This document shows, in pieces, positions 8,187 through 16,536 of a stretch of DNA of 64,000 bases. The notes beneath the pieces were generated by a model that saw nothing but the letters and a program-made list of their open reading frames with translations, searched no databases and had not been told where the DNA came from. The stretch spans positions 868,001-932,000 of the forward strand of contig JASGHF010000001.1 in NCBI GenBank assembly GCA_047602465.1, written 5' to 3'. Each line of letters starts with the position of its first letter. The first letter of the stretch is position 1. The translations under genes were made by a program, and so were the position numbers. Source of the DNA: JADZAI01 sp047602465 (GTDB lineage Bacteria; Pseudomonadota; Alphaproteobacteria; Micropepsales; Micropepsaceae).

Positions 8187-9443
8187 TCAGTAGGGCATCA
8201 GACCGATGGTCGCGCCGACGAGCAGGCTGGAGAGCGTGCCTGAAATCAGCGAGCGCTGGGCGAGCTGGACGATCTCCTTGCGGCGGCCGGGGGCGAGGAC
8301 CGTGACGCCGGCGATGGTGATGCCGACGGACGAGAAATTCGCGAAGCCGCAGAGCGCATAGAGCATGATGAGGTCGGTGCGGTCCGACAGGACGTCAGCG
8401 CCGAGCGAGGCCTGCTGAAGATAGGCGACGACCTCGTTCACGATGAACTTGATGCCGAGCAATTGTCCGGCGTCGATCGCCTCGCTCCAGGGTATGCCGA
8501 GGCACCATGCGATGGGCGCGAAGAGCCAGCCGGCCATGCGCTCGAATGTCAGCGGCGCGCCCCAGACATCGCCGAAGCCGCCGAGCATGTAGTTGGCGAG
8601 CGCCACCAGCGCGATGACGACGACCAGCATGGCGATGATCTGAAGGAACATCGAGAGGCCGTCGGACGTGCCGCGCGCCACGGCGTCCATGGTGCCGTGA
8701 TATTCGACGCCGAGGCCCGCATCGGCGGGCGTCGTCTCCTTGCCCGGAATCATCACCATCGCGATGACGATGGAGGCCGGGAGCGAGATGAGCGAGGCGA
8801 TGATGATGTGGCCGAGCGCGCCCTCGCCCACCACAGGCGTCAGGATGATGGAGTAGAAGACGAGAATGGTGCCTGCCGCATTCGCCATGCCGCAGGTGAA
8901 GACGATGAAAAGCTCTGACCGCGTCAGGCGCTCGAGATACGGCTTGATGAGCAGCGGGCTTTCGATGGTGCCGAGGAAGACATTGGCGCCGCAGGAGACG
9001 CCGACCGCACCGCCGATGCCGAGCGTGCGCCGGAGCGCCCAGGACATGCCCGCGACGATCAAAGGCAGGATGCGCCAGTGCCAGGCGAGCGCCGAAAGCG
9101 CGCCGATCACCATGAGGCTGGGCAGGATCTGGAACGCGAAATTGCCCATCGCGTTCGGGTTGGTGATCTGGAAAGGAACATCCGGCGAGCCGCCGATATA
9201 GCCGAAGACGAAGCCGGTACCGGCCTTGGTGGCGAACTGGATCGCCTCGACCACGGCGTTGAGGCTGAGCAGGCCGTCGCGCATGAAGGGGATCTGGAGA
9301 AAGATCGTCGCCAGGACGATCTGAAGCGCCAGACCGGCGAAGACGACACGCCAGGGGAACTGGTTCCGGCGCTCGCTGAGCAGCCAGGCCAGCGCGACGA
9401 TGACGCAGATGCCGAGCGCACTTTGCAGGTTGAGAAGTGTCAT
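8187..9443 (-). CDS. nupC: NupC-type concentrative nucleoside transporter (CNT)
   Basis: A 418-residue proton/sodium-coupled nucleoside importer of the inner membrane. Family marks include the N-terminal LQSALGICVIVALAWLLSER helix, FVFGYIGG, the long segment around LPSLMVIGALSALAWHWRIL, and the substrate-binding core GTIESPLLIKPYL with FTCGMANAAGTILVFY. The C-terminal LYALCGFANFSSVGI carries the conserved NxSS. Start taken at ATG 9443, matching the family N-terminus; a GTG at 9473 in the same frame is possible. Single gene, divergent from the SDR at 9607. Confidence 0.9.
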   Translation of the reverse strand: MTLLNLQSALGICVIVALAWLLSERRNQFPWRVVFAGLALQIVLATIFLQIPFMRDGLLSLNAVVEAIQFATKAGTGFVFGYIGGSPDVPFQITNPNAMGNFAFQILPSLMVIGALSALAWHWRILPLIVAGMSWALRRTLGIGGAVGVSCGANVFLGTIESPLLIKPYLERLTRSELFIVFTCGMANAAGTILVFYSIILTPVVGEGALGHIIIASLISLPASIVIAMVMIPGKETTPADAGLGVEYHGTMDAVARGTSDGLSMFLQIIAMLVVVIALVALANYMLGGFGDVWGAPLTFERMAGWLFAPIAWCLGIPWSEAIDAGQLLGIKFIVNEVVAYLQQASLGADVLSDRTDLIMLYALCGFANFSSVGITIAGVTVLAPGRRKEIVQLAQRSLISGTLSSLLVGATIGLMPY

Positions 9444-9606
9444 GCTCGCAGCCGCCCCCGGAATCGCCGCCACACTTGCACAGCGACGTGGCTAATCAAG
9501 CGGGCCATGACGTTTCCGTAAAGGCATCTTGCAATAGCCCCACCCCAGAGTCAGAAGGCTTGCCTTCATATATTCGGACGGCAGAGCGTCCGCGAGGAGA
9601 ACACCC

Positions 9607-10509
9607 ATGACCATTCGTTTCGACGGCAAGGTTGTCATCGTCACCGGCGCTGGCGGCGGTCTTGGCCGTCAGCATGCGCTGGAGTTCGCCCGCCGCGGCG
9701 CGAAGGTCGTGGTCAACGACCTGGGCGGTTCGGTGGACGGCACGGGCGGCAACTCGGCCGCCGCCGAAGCCGTGGTCGCCGAGATCAAGGCGGCCGGCGG
9801 TGAAGCCATCGCCAACGGCGCGTCGGTGACCGACGACGCCGGCGTCGCCCATCTCGTCAAGCAGACGATGGATAGCTGGGGCCGCATCGACATCCTGATC
9901 GCGAATGCGGGCATCCTGCGCGACAAATCGTTCTCCAAGATGGAGCTGAAGGATTTCGACGCCGTGATGGCCGTGCATGTGATGGGCACGGTGAAGCCGG
10001 TGAAGGCGATCTGGGAGATCATGAAGACCCAGAAATACGGCCGCATCGTCGTGACGACCTCGTCGACCGGCCTCTATGGCAATTTCGGCCAGACCAATTA
10101 CGGCGCGGCGAAGCTGGGCCTTGTCGGCTTCATGAACACGCTGAAGCTGGAAGGCCAGAAGGACAACATCAAGGTCAACGCGATCTCGCCGGTGGCGGCG
10201 ACGCGCATGACCGAGAGCCTGTTCCCGCCCGAGGCGCTGAAAGTGTTCGCGCCCGAATATGTGACCCCCGCGGTCGTGTTCCTGGCCAGCGAAGACGCCC
10301 CGACCGGCGCGATCGTGACGGCGGGCGCCGGCACGTTCTCCAAGGCCGAGATCATCGAGAGCCAGGGCGTGTATCTGGGCAAGGACGGCGTCGACGCGGA
10401 TGAAGTGGCCGCCAACTGGGGCAAGATCTCAGACATGACCGGCGCGAAAGCCTATTTCCAGGGCGGCGAGCAGACCGGGAAATTCCTGGAGCGGCTTGCC
10501 GGCAAGTAA
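9607..10509 (+). CDS. SDR, 17-beta-HSD type 4 / hydroxyacyl-CoA dehydrogenase-like
   Basis: A 300-residue short-chain dehydrogenase. Rossmann motif TGAGGGLGRQH, NDLGGSVDG acidic loop, NAG at about residue 100, catalytic Ser in TTSSTGLYG and YxxxK as NYGAAK. The NDLGG(S/D)xxG loop and the length are typical of the dehydrogenase domain of peroxisomal multifunctional enzyme type 2, so the likely reaction is NAD-dependent oxidation of a (3R)-hydroxyacyl-CoA. GAGGAG lies upstream of the ATG. It overlaps the next gene's start, forming a small operon with the hydrolase and the glyoxalase-fold protein. Confidence 0.88.
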   Translation: MTIRFDGKVVIVTGAGGGLGRQHALEFARRGAKVVVNDLGGSVDGTGGNSAAAEAVVAEIKAAGGEAIANGASVTDDAGVAHLVKQTMDSWGRIDILIANAGILRDKSFSKMELKDFDAVMAVHVMGTVKPVKAIWEIMKTQKYGRIVVTTSSTGLYGNFGQTNYGAAKLGLVGFMNTLKLEGQKDNIKVNAISPVAATRMTESLFPPEALKVFAPEYVTPAVVFLASEDAPTGAIVTAGAGTFSKAEIIESQGVYLGKDGVDADEVAANWGKISDMTGAKAYFQGGEQTGKFLERLAGK

Positions 10510-11251
10510 GCCGGTGCCGCGTTTCGCCAGCTTCGATGGGGCGCAGATCGCCTTCACCGTGATGGGTGAAGGCCGCCCGACGCTGGTGCTGCACGGGTTT
10601 CTCGCCAACGCCGATCTCAATTTCGTGCAGCCCGGCATCGCCGGGCGCATCGAAGCGCTGCGCCGGCAGGTGATCCTGCCGGACCTGCGCGGCCATGGCG
10701 CGAGCGATGCGCCGGAGGACGAAGCCGCCTACCCGCCCGACGCGCTGGCGATGGACCAGGAGGCGCTGCTGAAACATCTGGGCATCGCCGAGTATGACCT
10801 TGTCGGCTATTCGCTGGGCGCGCGGACGGCGATGCGGATGCTGGTGCGCGGGGCGCGGCCGAAGCGCGTCGTGCTTGGCGGGATGGGCGACAGCGGGATC
10901 ATGAATGTCGGCGTGCGGCGGGCGTTCTTCGCCGACGGCATCCTGAACGGCGCGAACGCCAGGCACCCGCAGGCGGGGGCCTATATCCAGGCCTCGATCG
11001 CGGAGCGCGGGCTCAAGGCCAAGGCGATGCTGAACGTCCTGAACCAGCAGGTGGATACGACGGCGGACGCGCTGGCGAAGATCGACATGCCGATGCTGAT
11101 CGTCAGCGGCGAAGACGATGCCGATAACGGCTCGGCGGAGAAGCTGGCGGCGTTCCTGCCCAACGCCACGGCCAGGCGCGTGCCGGGCAATCACCTGACC
11201 GCCGTGATGGCGCCCGAACTGGGGCGCGCCATCGCCGCGTTTCTGGGCTAG
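10496..11251 (+). CDS. Alpha/beta hydrolase
   Basis: A 251-residue alpha/beta-hydrolase fold protein. Oxyanion region LVLHGFLAN, strand 4 LPDLRGHGASD, nucleophile elbow VGYSLGAR (Ser), acid in IVSGEDDAD and His in PGNHLTAV. Start assigned to TTG 10496, which has TGGAG five bases upstream and overlaps the SDR end by 14 bases; a GTG at 10514 would also work. Substrate unknown; an ester or thioester linked to the SDR pathway is plausible from co-transcription. Confidence 0.85.
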   Translation: MPASKPVPRFASFDGAQIAFTVMGEGRPTLVLHGFLANADLNFVQPGIAGRIEALRRQVILPDLRGHGASDAPEDEAAYPPDALAMDQEALLKHLGIAEYDLVGYSLGARTAMRMLVRGARPKRVVLGGMGDSGIMNVGVRRAFFADGILNGANARHPQAGAYIQASIAERGLKAKAMLNVLNQQVDTTADALAKIDMPMLIVSGEDDADNGSAEKLAAFLPNATARRVPGNHLTAVMAPELGRAIAAFLG

Positions 11252-11281
11252 GCTTTCCGCACCTGACGGGCGGAGGCTGAG

Positions 11282-11647
11282 ATGGGCGTGACGGGGATCG
11301 GCGGGTTCTTCTTTCGGTCGAAAGATGCCGATGCATTGAAGGCCTGGTATGCCGAGCATCTGGAGATCAGCACCGGCCCCTATGGCCAGTGGGACACGGC
11401 GGCGGGGCCGTGCGTGTTCTCACCCTTCAAGGCCGATACCGACTACTTCGCCGCCGACAAGAGCTGGATGCTGAACCTGCGCGTCCGGGGGCTGGACGAT
11501 CTCTGCGCGAAGCTGAGCGCGGCGGGGATCGAGGTCATCCGCAAGGCGGAGTGGGACATGCCGGGCGTGGGGCGCTTTGCGCGCATCCACGACCCGGAAG
11601 GCAACGCCATCGAGCTGTGGGAGGCTGAGGCTACTTCAGCGACCTGA
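11282..11647 (+). CDS. VOC/glyoxalase-fold protein
   Basis: A 121-residue single-unit vicinal-oxygen-chelate protein. It begins GVTGIGGFFFRSKDADALKA, the usual first beta-alpha of a glyoxalase half, and ends with the conserved RFARIHDPEGNAIELWE strand holding the metal-site Glu. Family members include glyoxalases, dioxygenases and antibiotic-binding proteins; nothing here picks one. It is third in the unit with the SDR and hydrolase (30-base gap). Its 3' end overlaps the convergent gene by 17 bases. Confidence 0.8.
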   Translation: MGVTGIGGFFFRSKDADALKAWYAEHLEISTGPYGQWDTAAGPCVFSPFKADTDYFAADKSWMLNLRVRGLDDLCAKLSAAGIEVIRKAEWDMPGVGRFARIHDPEGNAIELWEAEATSAT

Positions 11648-12212
11648 GGCCGGCGAAGTCGATGTTTTCCGCATAGGATTTGCGGACATCGGCAGCGGCG
11701 GAGCCATCGACGCTGACCATGGTGCGGTTGTCGATGAAGAAGAGATATTTGCCGCCGCCGGGTTCGACGATCGCGGTGGCGCCGCCGATGGTCTCGGTCG
11801 TCATGCCGGTGGCCGCGACGGTCTGCGGATCGCCATACATCTGGGTCAGCTGCTCGACGAGATCGCTGTCGGCGAGGATTTCGATGCGGACATCGGCGGT
11901 GTCGTTCGAATAGGTGCGGTCGAGCGTGATGCCGCCGCCGAGGACGAGCATGGAGGCTTCCGCCGCCTCGCTGTCGTTCACGGTCCAGCCGTCAAAGGGC
12001 GCCGGAAGAAAGGCGCGCAGCGCCGCGACATGCTTGGCGGCGACGGAGCGGGTCGCCTGCTCCAGCGCGCGGCGGGCATGGGCGATCTCGCCGGCCTGCC
12101 AGGCGGCTTCGGCCTCCTGGATCAGCGGCAGCGGGTCTTCCGCCGGCGGCGGGCGATCCTGCGCGAAGGCGGAGGTCGTGAGGAGAACGGCGGCGAGGAG
12201 AAGGCGTTTCAT
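11631..12212 (-). CDS. Secreted hypothetical protein
   Basis: A 193-residue protein with signal peptide (MKRLLLAAVLLTTSAFAQ), then a Pro-rich linker, an alpha-helical segment (IQEAEAAWQAGEIAHARRAL) with TPR-like look, and a beta-rich C-terminal part (DVRIEILADSDLVEQL, GGATAIVEPGGGKYLFFIDN). The C-terminal half resembles small periplasmic domains that follow a helical hairpin in uncharacterised proteins. ATG 12212 chosen because the signal peptide begins there. Function unknown. Confidence 0.75.
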   Translation of the reverse strand: MKRLLLAAVLLTTSAFAQDRPPPAEDPLPLIQEAEAAWQAGEIAHARRALEQATRSVAAKHVAALRAFLPAPFDGWTVNDSEAAEASMLVLGGGITLDRTYSNDTADVRIEILADSDLVEQLTQMYGDPQTVAATGMTTETIGGATAIVEPGGGKYLFFIDNRTMVSVDGSAAADVRKSYAENIDFAGLRSLK

Positions 12213-12281
12213 GTCGGTTCCCATTGCGTCAGGGGCGCGGGAAGGCATCATGCCTGCGCGGAGATTTCAAGCGAGGGCGCG

Positions 12282-13835
12282 ATGCGGTTCGGGGTGTTGG
12301 GCGTGGCCGTGCTGGCCGTCACCGCGGCGAGCGCCGAGCCGTTCCGCCGCGCCAATGGCAACGAGCCGGACACGCTGGACCCGCAGAAATACGAGCTGGT
12401 CTCGGAGAACAACATCCTGCGCGATCTGTTCGAGGGGCTGGCCAGCACCGATGCCGACATGCGGATCGTGCCGGGACAGGCCGAAAGCTGGGAGGTCTCG
12501 GATGACGGGCTGGTGTGGACGTTCCATCTGCGCGAGGGGCTGAAATGGTCGGACGGCGTGCCCATCACGGCGGCGGATTTCGTCGCCGGGATGCAGCGGG
12601 CGGTCGATCCGGCGACGGCGGCGAAGATGCCGGACCTCACCTACAAGATCGAGAATGCGCGGCGCATCCTGGATGGCGAGATGACGCCGGACACGCTGGG
12701 CGTCAGCGCGCCGGATGAGCGGACGGTCGTCATCAGGCTGATCTCGCCCTCGCCGCTGATCCCGCAGATCGTCGCCGCGTCGCTGCTGGTGCCGGTGCCG
12801 CGGCATGTGCTGGAAAAGTTCGGCGATGACTGGGTGAAGCCCGGCAACATGGTGACGAACGGGCCATATGTGCTGACGAAGTGGGAGCCTTCGAGCGAGG
12901 TGCGCATCACGCGCAATCCGAACTATCGCGAGGCCGACAGGGTCGCCATCGCGGAGGTCAGCTTCTTTCCGTCCGACGATCTGGAGATGGCGCTGAAACG
13001 GTTTCGCGCGCGGGAGATCGACTTCGTGGGGATCATCCCGGCCCTGAAGATTCCATGGGCGAAGGAAGAACTGCCCGATGCGCTGACGCTGACGCTGGTG
13101 AACCAGGTCCGCTATATCGAGATCAACCACACGCTGGACAAGCTGAAAGATCCGCGCGTGCGGCGGGCGCTGGCGCTGACCATCGACCGTGAGGTCATCA
13201 CCGACAGGCTGATGCCCGGCGCGGGGATTGCGGCCTATGGCTTCGTGCCGCGCGCCATCGAAGGTTATACCGGCGCGACGTTCGATTTCGCCGGCAAGCG
13301 GCAGGCCGAAAGGGTGGCCGAAGCGAAGGCGCTGCTGGCCGAGGCGGGATATGGGCCATCCAATCCGCTGACCATCGATCTGCGCATCACCAGCGAGAGC
13401 TGGGTGAAGCCGGTGGCGGCGGCGATCACCTCGATGTGGCAGGCGGCCGGCATCAAGGCGACGGTCAACATGGCGGAGGCCAAGGTCCACTATGCCGCCA
13501 TCGACCAGGGCGACTATGAGCTGGCGATTTCAGGGTGGTTCGGGGCGGACGATCCGGAGACGTTCATGTGGCTGTACCTCACCGGCGGCGGCCTGAACGA
13601 GAGCAAGTATGCGAGCGCGGCGTTCGATGCGGCGGACGCGGCGGCGGAGACGACGATGGACCTGGCCGTCCGCTATGAGGCCTTCGCCAAGGCGGAGAAG
13701 ATTCTGCTGGATGACGTCGCGATGATCCCGCTGTTCTGGACCGTGCAGGCGGGGCTGGTGGCGCCGAAGATCGACGACTACCGCCCTACCCCGCGCGGAT
13801 TTCCGCGCAGCCGCTGGGCGGCGTTCGGGCGCTGA
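12282..13835 (+). CDS. oppA: Periplasmic peptide-binding protein, OppA/SBP family 5
   Basis: A 517-residue extracytoplasmic solute-binding protein of ABC peptide importers. Signal peptide (MRFGVLGVAVLAVTAASA), then RANGNEPDTLDPQKYE, LAESW-like QAESWEVSDDGLVWTFHLR and the SBP_bac_5 core LKWSDGVPITAADFVAGMQR, NGPYVLTKWEP and DPRVRRALALTIDRE. Start at ATG 12282 with GAGGG upstream. No oppBCDF genes lie beside it, so the permease and ATPases must be elsewhere. The name follows the family; peptide specificity is inferred. Confidence 0.88.
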   Translation: MRFGVLGVAVLAVTAASAEPFRRANGNEPDTLDPQKYELVSENNILRDLFEGLASTDADMRIVPGQAESWEVSDDGLVWTFHLREGLKWSDGVPITAADFVAGMQRAVDPATAAKMPDLTYKIENARRILDGEMTPDTLGVSAPDERTVVIRLISPSPLIPQIVAASLLVPVPRHVLEKFGDDWVKPGNMVTNGPYVLTKWEPSSEVRITRNPNYREADRVAIAEVSFFPSDDLEMALKRFRAREIDFVGIIPALKIPWAKEELPDALTLTLVNQVRYIEINHTLDKLKDPRVRRALALTIDREVITDRLMPGAGIAAYGFVPRAIEGYTGATFDFAGKRQAERVAEAKALLAEAGYGPSNPLTIDLRITSESWVKPVAAAITSMWQAAGIKATVNMAEAKVHYAAIDQGDYELAISGWFGADDPETFMWLYLTGGGLNESKYASAAFDAADAAAETTMDLAVRYEAFAKAEKILLDDVAMIPLFWTVQAGLVAPKIDDYRPTPRGFPRSRWAAFGR

Positions 13836-13840
13836 ACGAA

Positions 13841-13868
13841 AAAGGGGACCAGACGGCCCCCTTCTCTT
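13841..13868 (+). terminator. Putative Rho-independent terminator
   Basis: AAGGGG-loop-CCCCTT stem preceded by an A run and followed by a T-rich stretch (TTCTCTTT), six bases after the oppA stop; bidirectional between two convergent genes. Confidence 0.55.
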
Positions 13869-13883
13869 TGCGATTTGCCGCCG

Positions 13884-15095
13884 TCAGAGCCCAAGAACCG
13901 CCTTGGCCATGATGTTGCGCTGGATCTCGTTGGAGCCGGCGTAGATCGAGGCCTTGCGGAGGCTGAAGTAATAAGGCGCGGCGGGGCCGGCATAATCCGG
14001 ACCCGGGCGGCCCTCATTGGTCTTTTCCCAGGTGTTGCGGATGAGCGGCTGGGCGTAGTTGCCGACCGCTTCCAGCGTCAGCTCGCTGATCGCCTGCTGC
14101 AGTTCGGTGCCGCGGCATTTCAGCATCGACGATGCCGGGCCGGGGGCCTGGCCGTTCGACAGCTCGGAGAAGATCCGCAACTCCACGAACTCCATCGCGC
14201 TGATCTGCACGTCGATCTCGTCCACCTTGCGGCGGAAATCGGGATCGTCGATGAGGCGTTCACCCGTGCCCGAGAGCTGGTCGGCGGCGATCTTCTTCGT
14301 CTTGGCGAGCGAACGGCGCAGGCCCGGGGCGTAAGCGTTGCCGCGTTCGAACTGGAGCAGGTATTTGGCGTAGGTCCAGCCCTCGCCTTCCTTGCCGATC
14401 AGGTTTTCCTTCGGAACCTTCACGTCTTCGTAGAAGACCTGGTTCACTTCCTGCTGGCCCTCGACCGGATCGTCCAGCGTCGGCAGCGGGCGCACGGAGA
14501 TACCGGGCGTCTTCATGTCGACCAGGATGAAGCTGATGCCTTCCTGCAGCTTGCCGGTGTTTTCCGTGCGGACGAGGTTGAACATCCAGTCGGCCCACTG
14601 CGCATGGGTCGTCCAGATCTTCGAGCCGTTGATGAGGTAGTGATCGCCCTTGTCCTCGGCCTTCATCATCAGCGAGGCGAGGTCGGAGCCGGAGCTGGGT
14701 TCCGAATAGCCCTGGCACCACCAGATGGTGGAGGCGAGAATCGGGGGCAGATGCTGTTTCTTCTGCGCCTCGTTGCCGAATTTCATGATGACGGGCGCGA
14801 CCATCTTCAGACCCATCGGCGAGGAGATGGGCGTGCCGGCCGCCGACATCTCCAGATCGAAGATGTATTTCTGCCCCGCGGTCCAGCCGGTGCCGCCATG
14901 TTCCTTGGGCCAGTTCGGCGCGGCCCAGCCCTTCGCGGCGAGCGCGCGCTGCCACTTCAGCTGACCTTCCTTGTCGAGATAGCCGTTCTTCGACTGGGAC
15001 ATCTTGAAGCGCAGGTCTTCATCGAACGCTTCGGCGATAAAGGCGCGCACTTCGTCACGGAAGGCGGCGTCTTCCTTGGTGAAGTTCAGGTCCAT
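13884..15095 (-). CDS. Acyl-CoA dehydrogenase family protein
   Basis: A 403-residue FAD-dependent acyl-CoA dehydrogenase. The N-terminal helical domain (FTKEDAAFRDEVRAFIAEAF) is followed by WWCQGYSEPSSGSDLASL, the FAD/substrate loop, and SKIWTTHAQWADW. The C-terminal domain ends with YAGSNEIQRNIMAKAVLGL. The catalytic base region cannot be placed with certainty. The length and the W-W-C-Q-G-Y-S-E motif match the large (PimC-like) subunit type that often works with a second non-identical subunit. Downstream of the ABM gene (11-base gap), so these two form an operon. Confidence 0.9.
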   Translation of the reverse strand: MDLNFTKEDAAFRDEVRAFIAEAFDEDLRFKMSQSKNGYLDKEGQLKWQRALAAKGWAAPNWPKEHGGTGWTAGQKYIFDLEMSAAGTPISSPMGLKMVAPVIMKFGNEAQKKQHLPPILASTIWWCQGYSEPSSGSDLASLMMKAEDKGDHYLINGSKIWTTHAQWADWMFNLVRTENTGKLQEGISFILVDMKTPGISVRPLPTLDDPVEGQQEVNQVFYEDVKVPKENLIGKEGEGWTYAKYLLQFERGNAYAPGLRRSLAKTKKIAADQLSGTGERLIDDPDFRRKVDEIDVQISAMEFVELRIFSELSNGQAPGPASSMLKCRGTELQQAISELTLEAVGNYAQPLIRNTWEKTNEGRPGPDYAGPAAPYYFSLRKASIYAGSNEIQRNIMAKAVLGL

Positions 15096-15106
15096 GGCGG
15101 GTCCCT

Positions 15107-15394
15107 TCAGACCTTGTCGAGGAACTGCAGCACGGGGCGGCCGGCGAGGAAGCCGCCCATCTTCGCCATGCCGGCCTTGCCGGCATCGGACTTGCCGTGG
15201 ACTTCGAGCGCGGCCTGATCGGCATACTGCTCGTAGACGACATAGGTGTCGGCTTCCTTGGCGCGGAAGAGATCGTATTGAAGGTTGCCGGGTTCTTCCG
15301 CCTTCACGACCTTGGCGAGGTCGGCGAAGGCGGCTTCGAACTCTGCGCCCTTGCCGGGCTGGATTTTGAGCGTGGCGAGCAGGCCGATGGTCAT
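15107..15394 (-). CDS. ABM-domain (antibiotic biosynthesis monooxygenase-like) protein
   Basis: A 95-residue single ABM/dimeric ferredoxin-like domain. It begins MTIGLLATLKIQPGKGAEFE and carries VVKAEEPGNLQYDLFRAKEAD, the normal two central strands and helix, then YVVYEQYADQAALEVHGKSD. It resembles YgiN/LsrG quinol monooxygenases, which act without cofactor. ATG 15394 has GAGGAGA seven bases upstream. It leads the operon with the acyl-CoA dehydrogenase. Exact role unknown. Confidence 0.85.
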   Translation of the reverse strand: MTIGLLATLKIQPGKGAEFEAAFADLAKVVKAEEPGNLQYDLFRAKEADTYVVYEQYADQAALEVHGKSDAGKAGMAKMGGFLAGRPVLQFLDKV

Positions 15395-15460
15395 GGGTGT
15401 CTCCTCAGGATTCTTGTGGCGGCGGAGCCTAGACCCGCAGCTTTGACCCCTGCAAGACGC

Positions 15461-15485
15461 AGTGCTTGACGATAGGTCAAGCGCT
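15461..15485. promoter_or_regulatory. Candidate operator: inverted repeat upstream of the ABM/acyl-CoA dehydrogenase operon
   Basis: Arms AGTGCTTGAC and GTCAAGCGCT around a five-base spacer match at nine of ten positions. It lies about 67 bases upstream of the ABM start (15394), and the minus strand contains a TTGACC -35-like hexamer inside the repeat. Likely a TetR/MarR-type site; the regulator is not in view. Confidence 0.4.
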
Positions 15486-15622
15486 GGATGGCCGGCAGTC
15501 TGGCGACGGCGAACAACCGCCATGCGCCAGACAGGGGACCGGACCGGCCTGCCGATCATACGCAACCCGATGCGCGCGCATGGCGGCGAGGCCGACGCGC
15601 CGCCGAAGCGGACCAGCGCCGC

Positions 15623-16420
15623 CTAGCGGCCCTTGTAGACGGGCGTGCGTTTTTCCAGGAACGCGCCGACCGCTTCGGCATGATCTTCGGTGTGGTGCGC
15701 GAGCGCCTGCATCGAGGCCGACAACTCCATGATCGTATCGAAGCTGACGCCCATGCCTTCGCGCAGGAGCTTCTTCGTCATCCGCAGCACATCGGGCGGC
15801 TGACGCGCGATGCGGCCGGCGATGGCCCGGGCCTCGTCCATCAGGGTCGCGGCGGGGACGATGCGGCTGACGAGGCCCCAGGAGAGCGCCGTGGCCGCGT
15901 CGATCGTGTCGCCGGTGAAGAGCAGCTCGGAGGCGCGCGCCATGCCGATGACGCGCGGCAGCAACCACGCGCCGCCATCACCGGGGATGAGGCCGATTTT
16001 CAGGAAGGTCGCACCGAAGATCGCGGTGTCGGCGGCGATGCGGGTGTCGGCGAGGCAGGCGACGTCGTTGCCGAGGCCGATGGCCGGGCCGTTCACGGCG
16101 GCGACGACCGGCACCTCGATGCCCCAGAGGCTTTTGACGATGCGGTGGATGCCCGTGCGGTAGCGCTCGCGGATGGCGACGCCGGGACCGGCGAAGGCCC
16201 CGCCCTTCTCGCGCATCGCCTTGACGTTACCGCCGGCCGAAAAAGCCGGCCCGGCGCCCGTGAGAATGACGGCGCGGACTTCGCGGTCGTCATTGATGCG
16301 GGCCGCGGCCTCGGCGAACAGGGCGCCATCGCCCTCCTCGCCCAGCGGATTACGGCTTTCGGGGCGGTTGATCGTCAGCGTGACGATGGGGCCGTCTTTT
16401 TCAAACAGGAGCGCGGACAT
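15623..16420 (-). CDS. Enoyl-CoA hydratase/isomerase (crotonase) family protein
   Basis: A 265-residue crotonase-fold protein. Motifs: TINRPESRNPLG at the N-terminus, GAGPAFSAGGNVKAM (oxyanion loop 1), VAAVNGPAIGLGNDVACLAD (oxyanion loop 2) and FLKIGLIPGDGGAWLLPR. In classical enoyl-CoA hydratase the first catalytic Glu precedes this IG-x-x-PG stretch (QPE); here it reads ATF, so the usual hydratase Glu seems absent, and an Asp stands in the PGDGG turn. It could be an isomerase, dehalogenase-like or thioesterase-like member, or a hydratase with a shifted site. Single gene; lies upstream of the ABM/acyl-CoA dehydrogenase unit. Confidence 0.85.
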   Translation of the reverse strand: MSALLFEKDGPIVTLTINRPESRNPLGEEGDGALFAEAAARINDDREVRAVILTGAGPAFSAGGNVKAMREKGGAFAGPGVAIRERYRTGIHRIVKSLWGIEVPVVAAVNGPAIGLGNDVACLADTRIAADTAIFGATFLKIGLIPGDGGAWLLPRVIGMARASELLFTGDTIDAATALSWGLVSRIVPAATLMDEARAIAGRIARQPPDVLRMTKKLLREGMGVSFDTIMELSASMQALAHHTEDHAEAVGAFLEKRTPVYKGR

Positions 16421-16536
16421 CTGGTTTCCTTCCCGGATTTCGATGGGGCAAGTGTGACCAGAACCCTAACGGAGACGCTAGACCCCTCTTGATCGGCCTA
16501 ACCGCGTTTTCAGGTGCGGCCTGTAGACATATCGGC

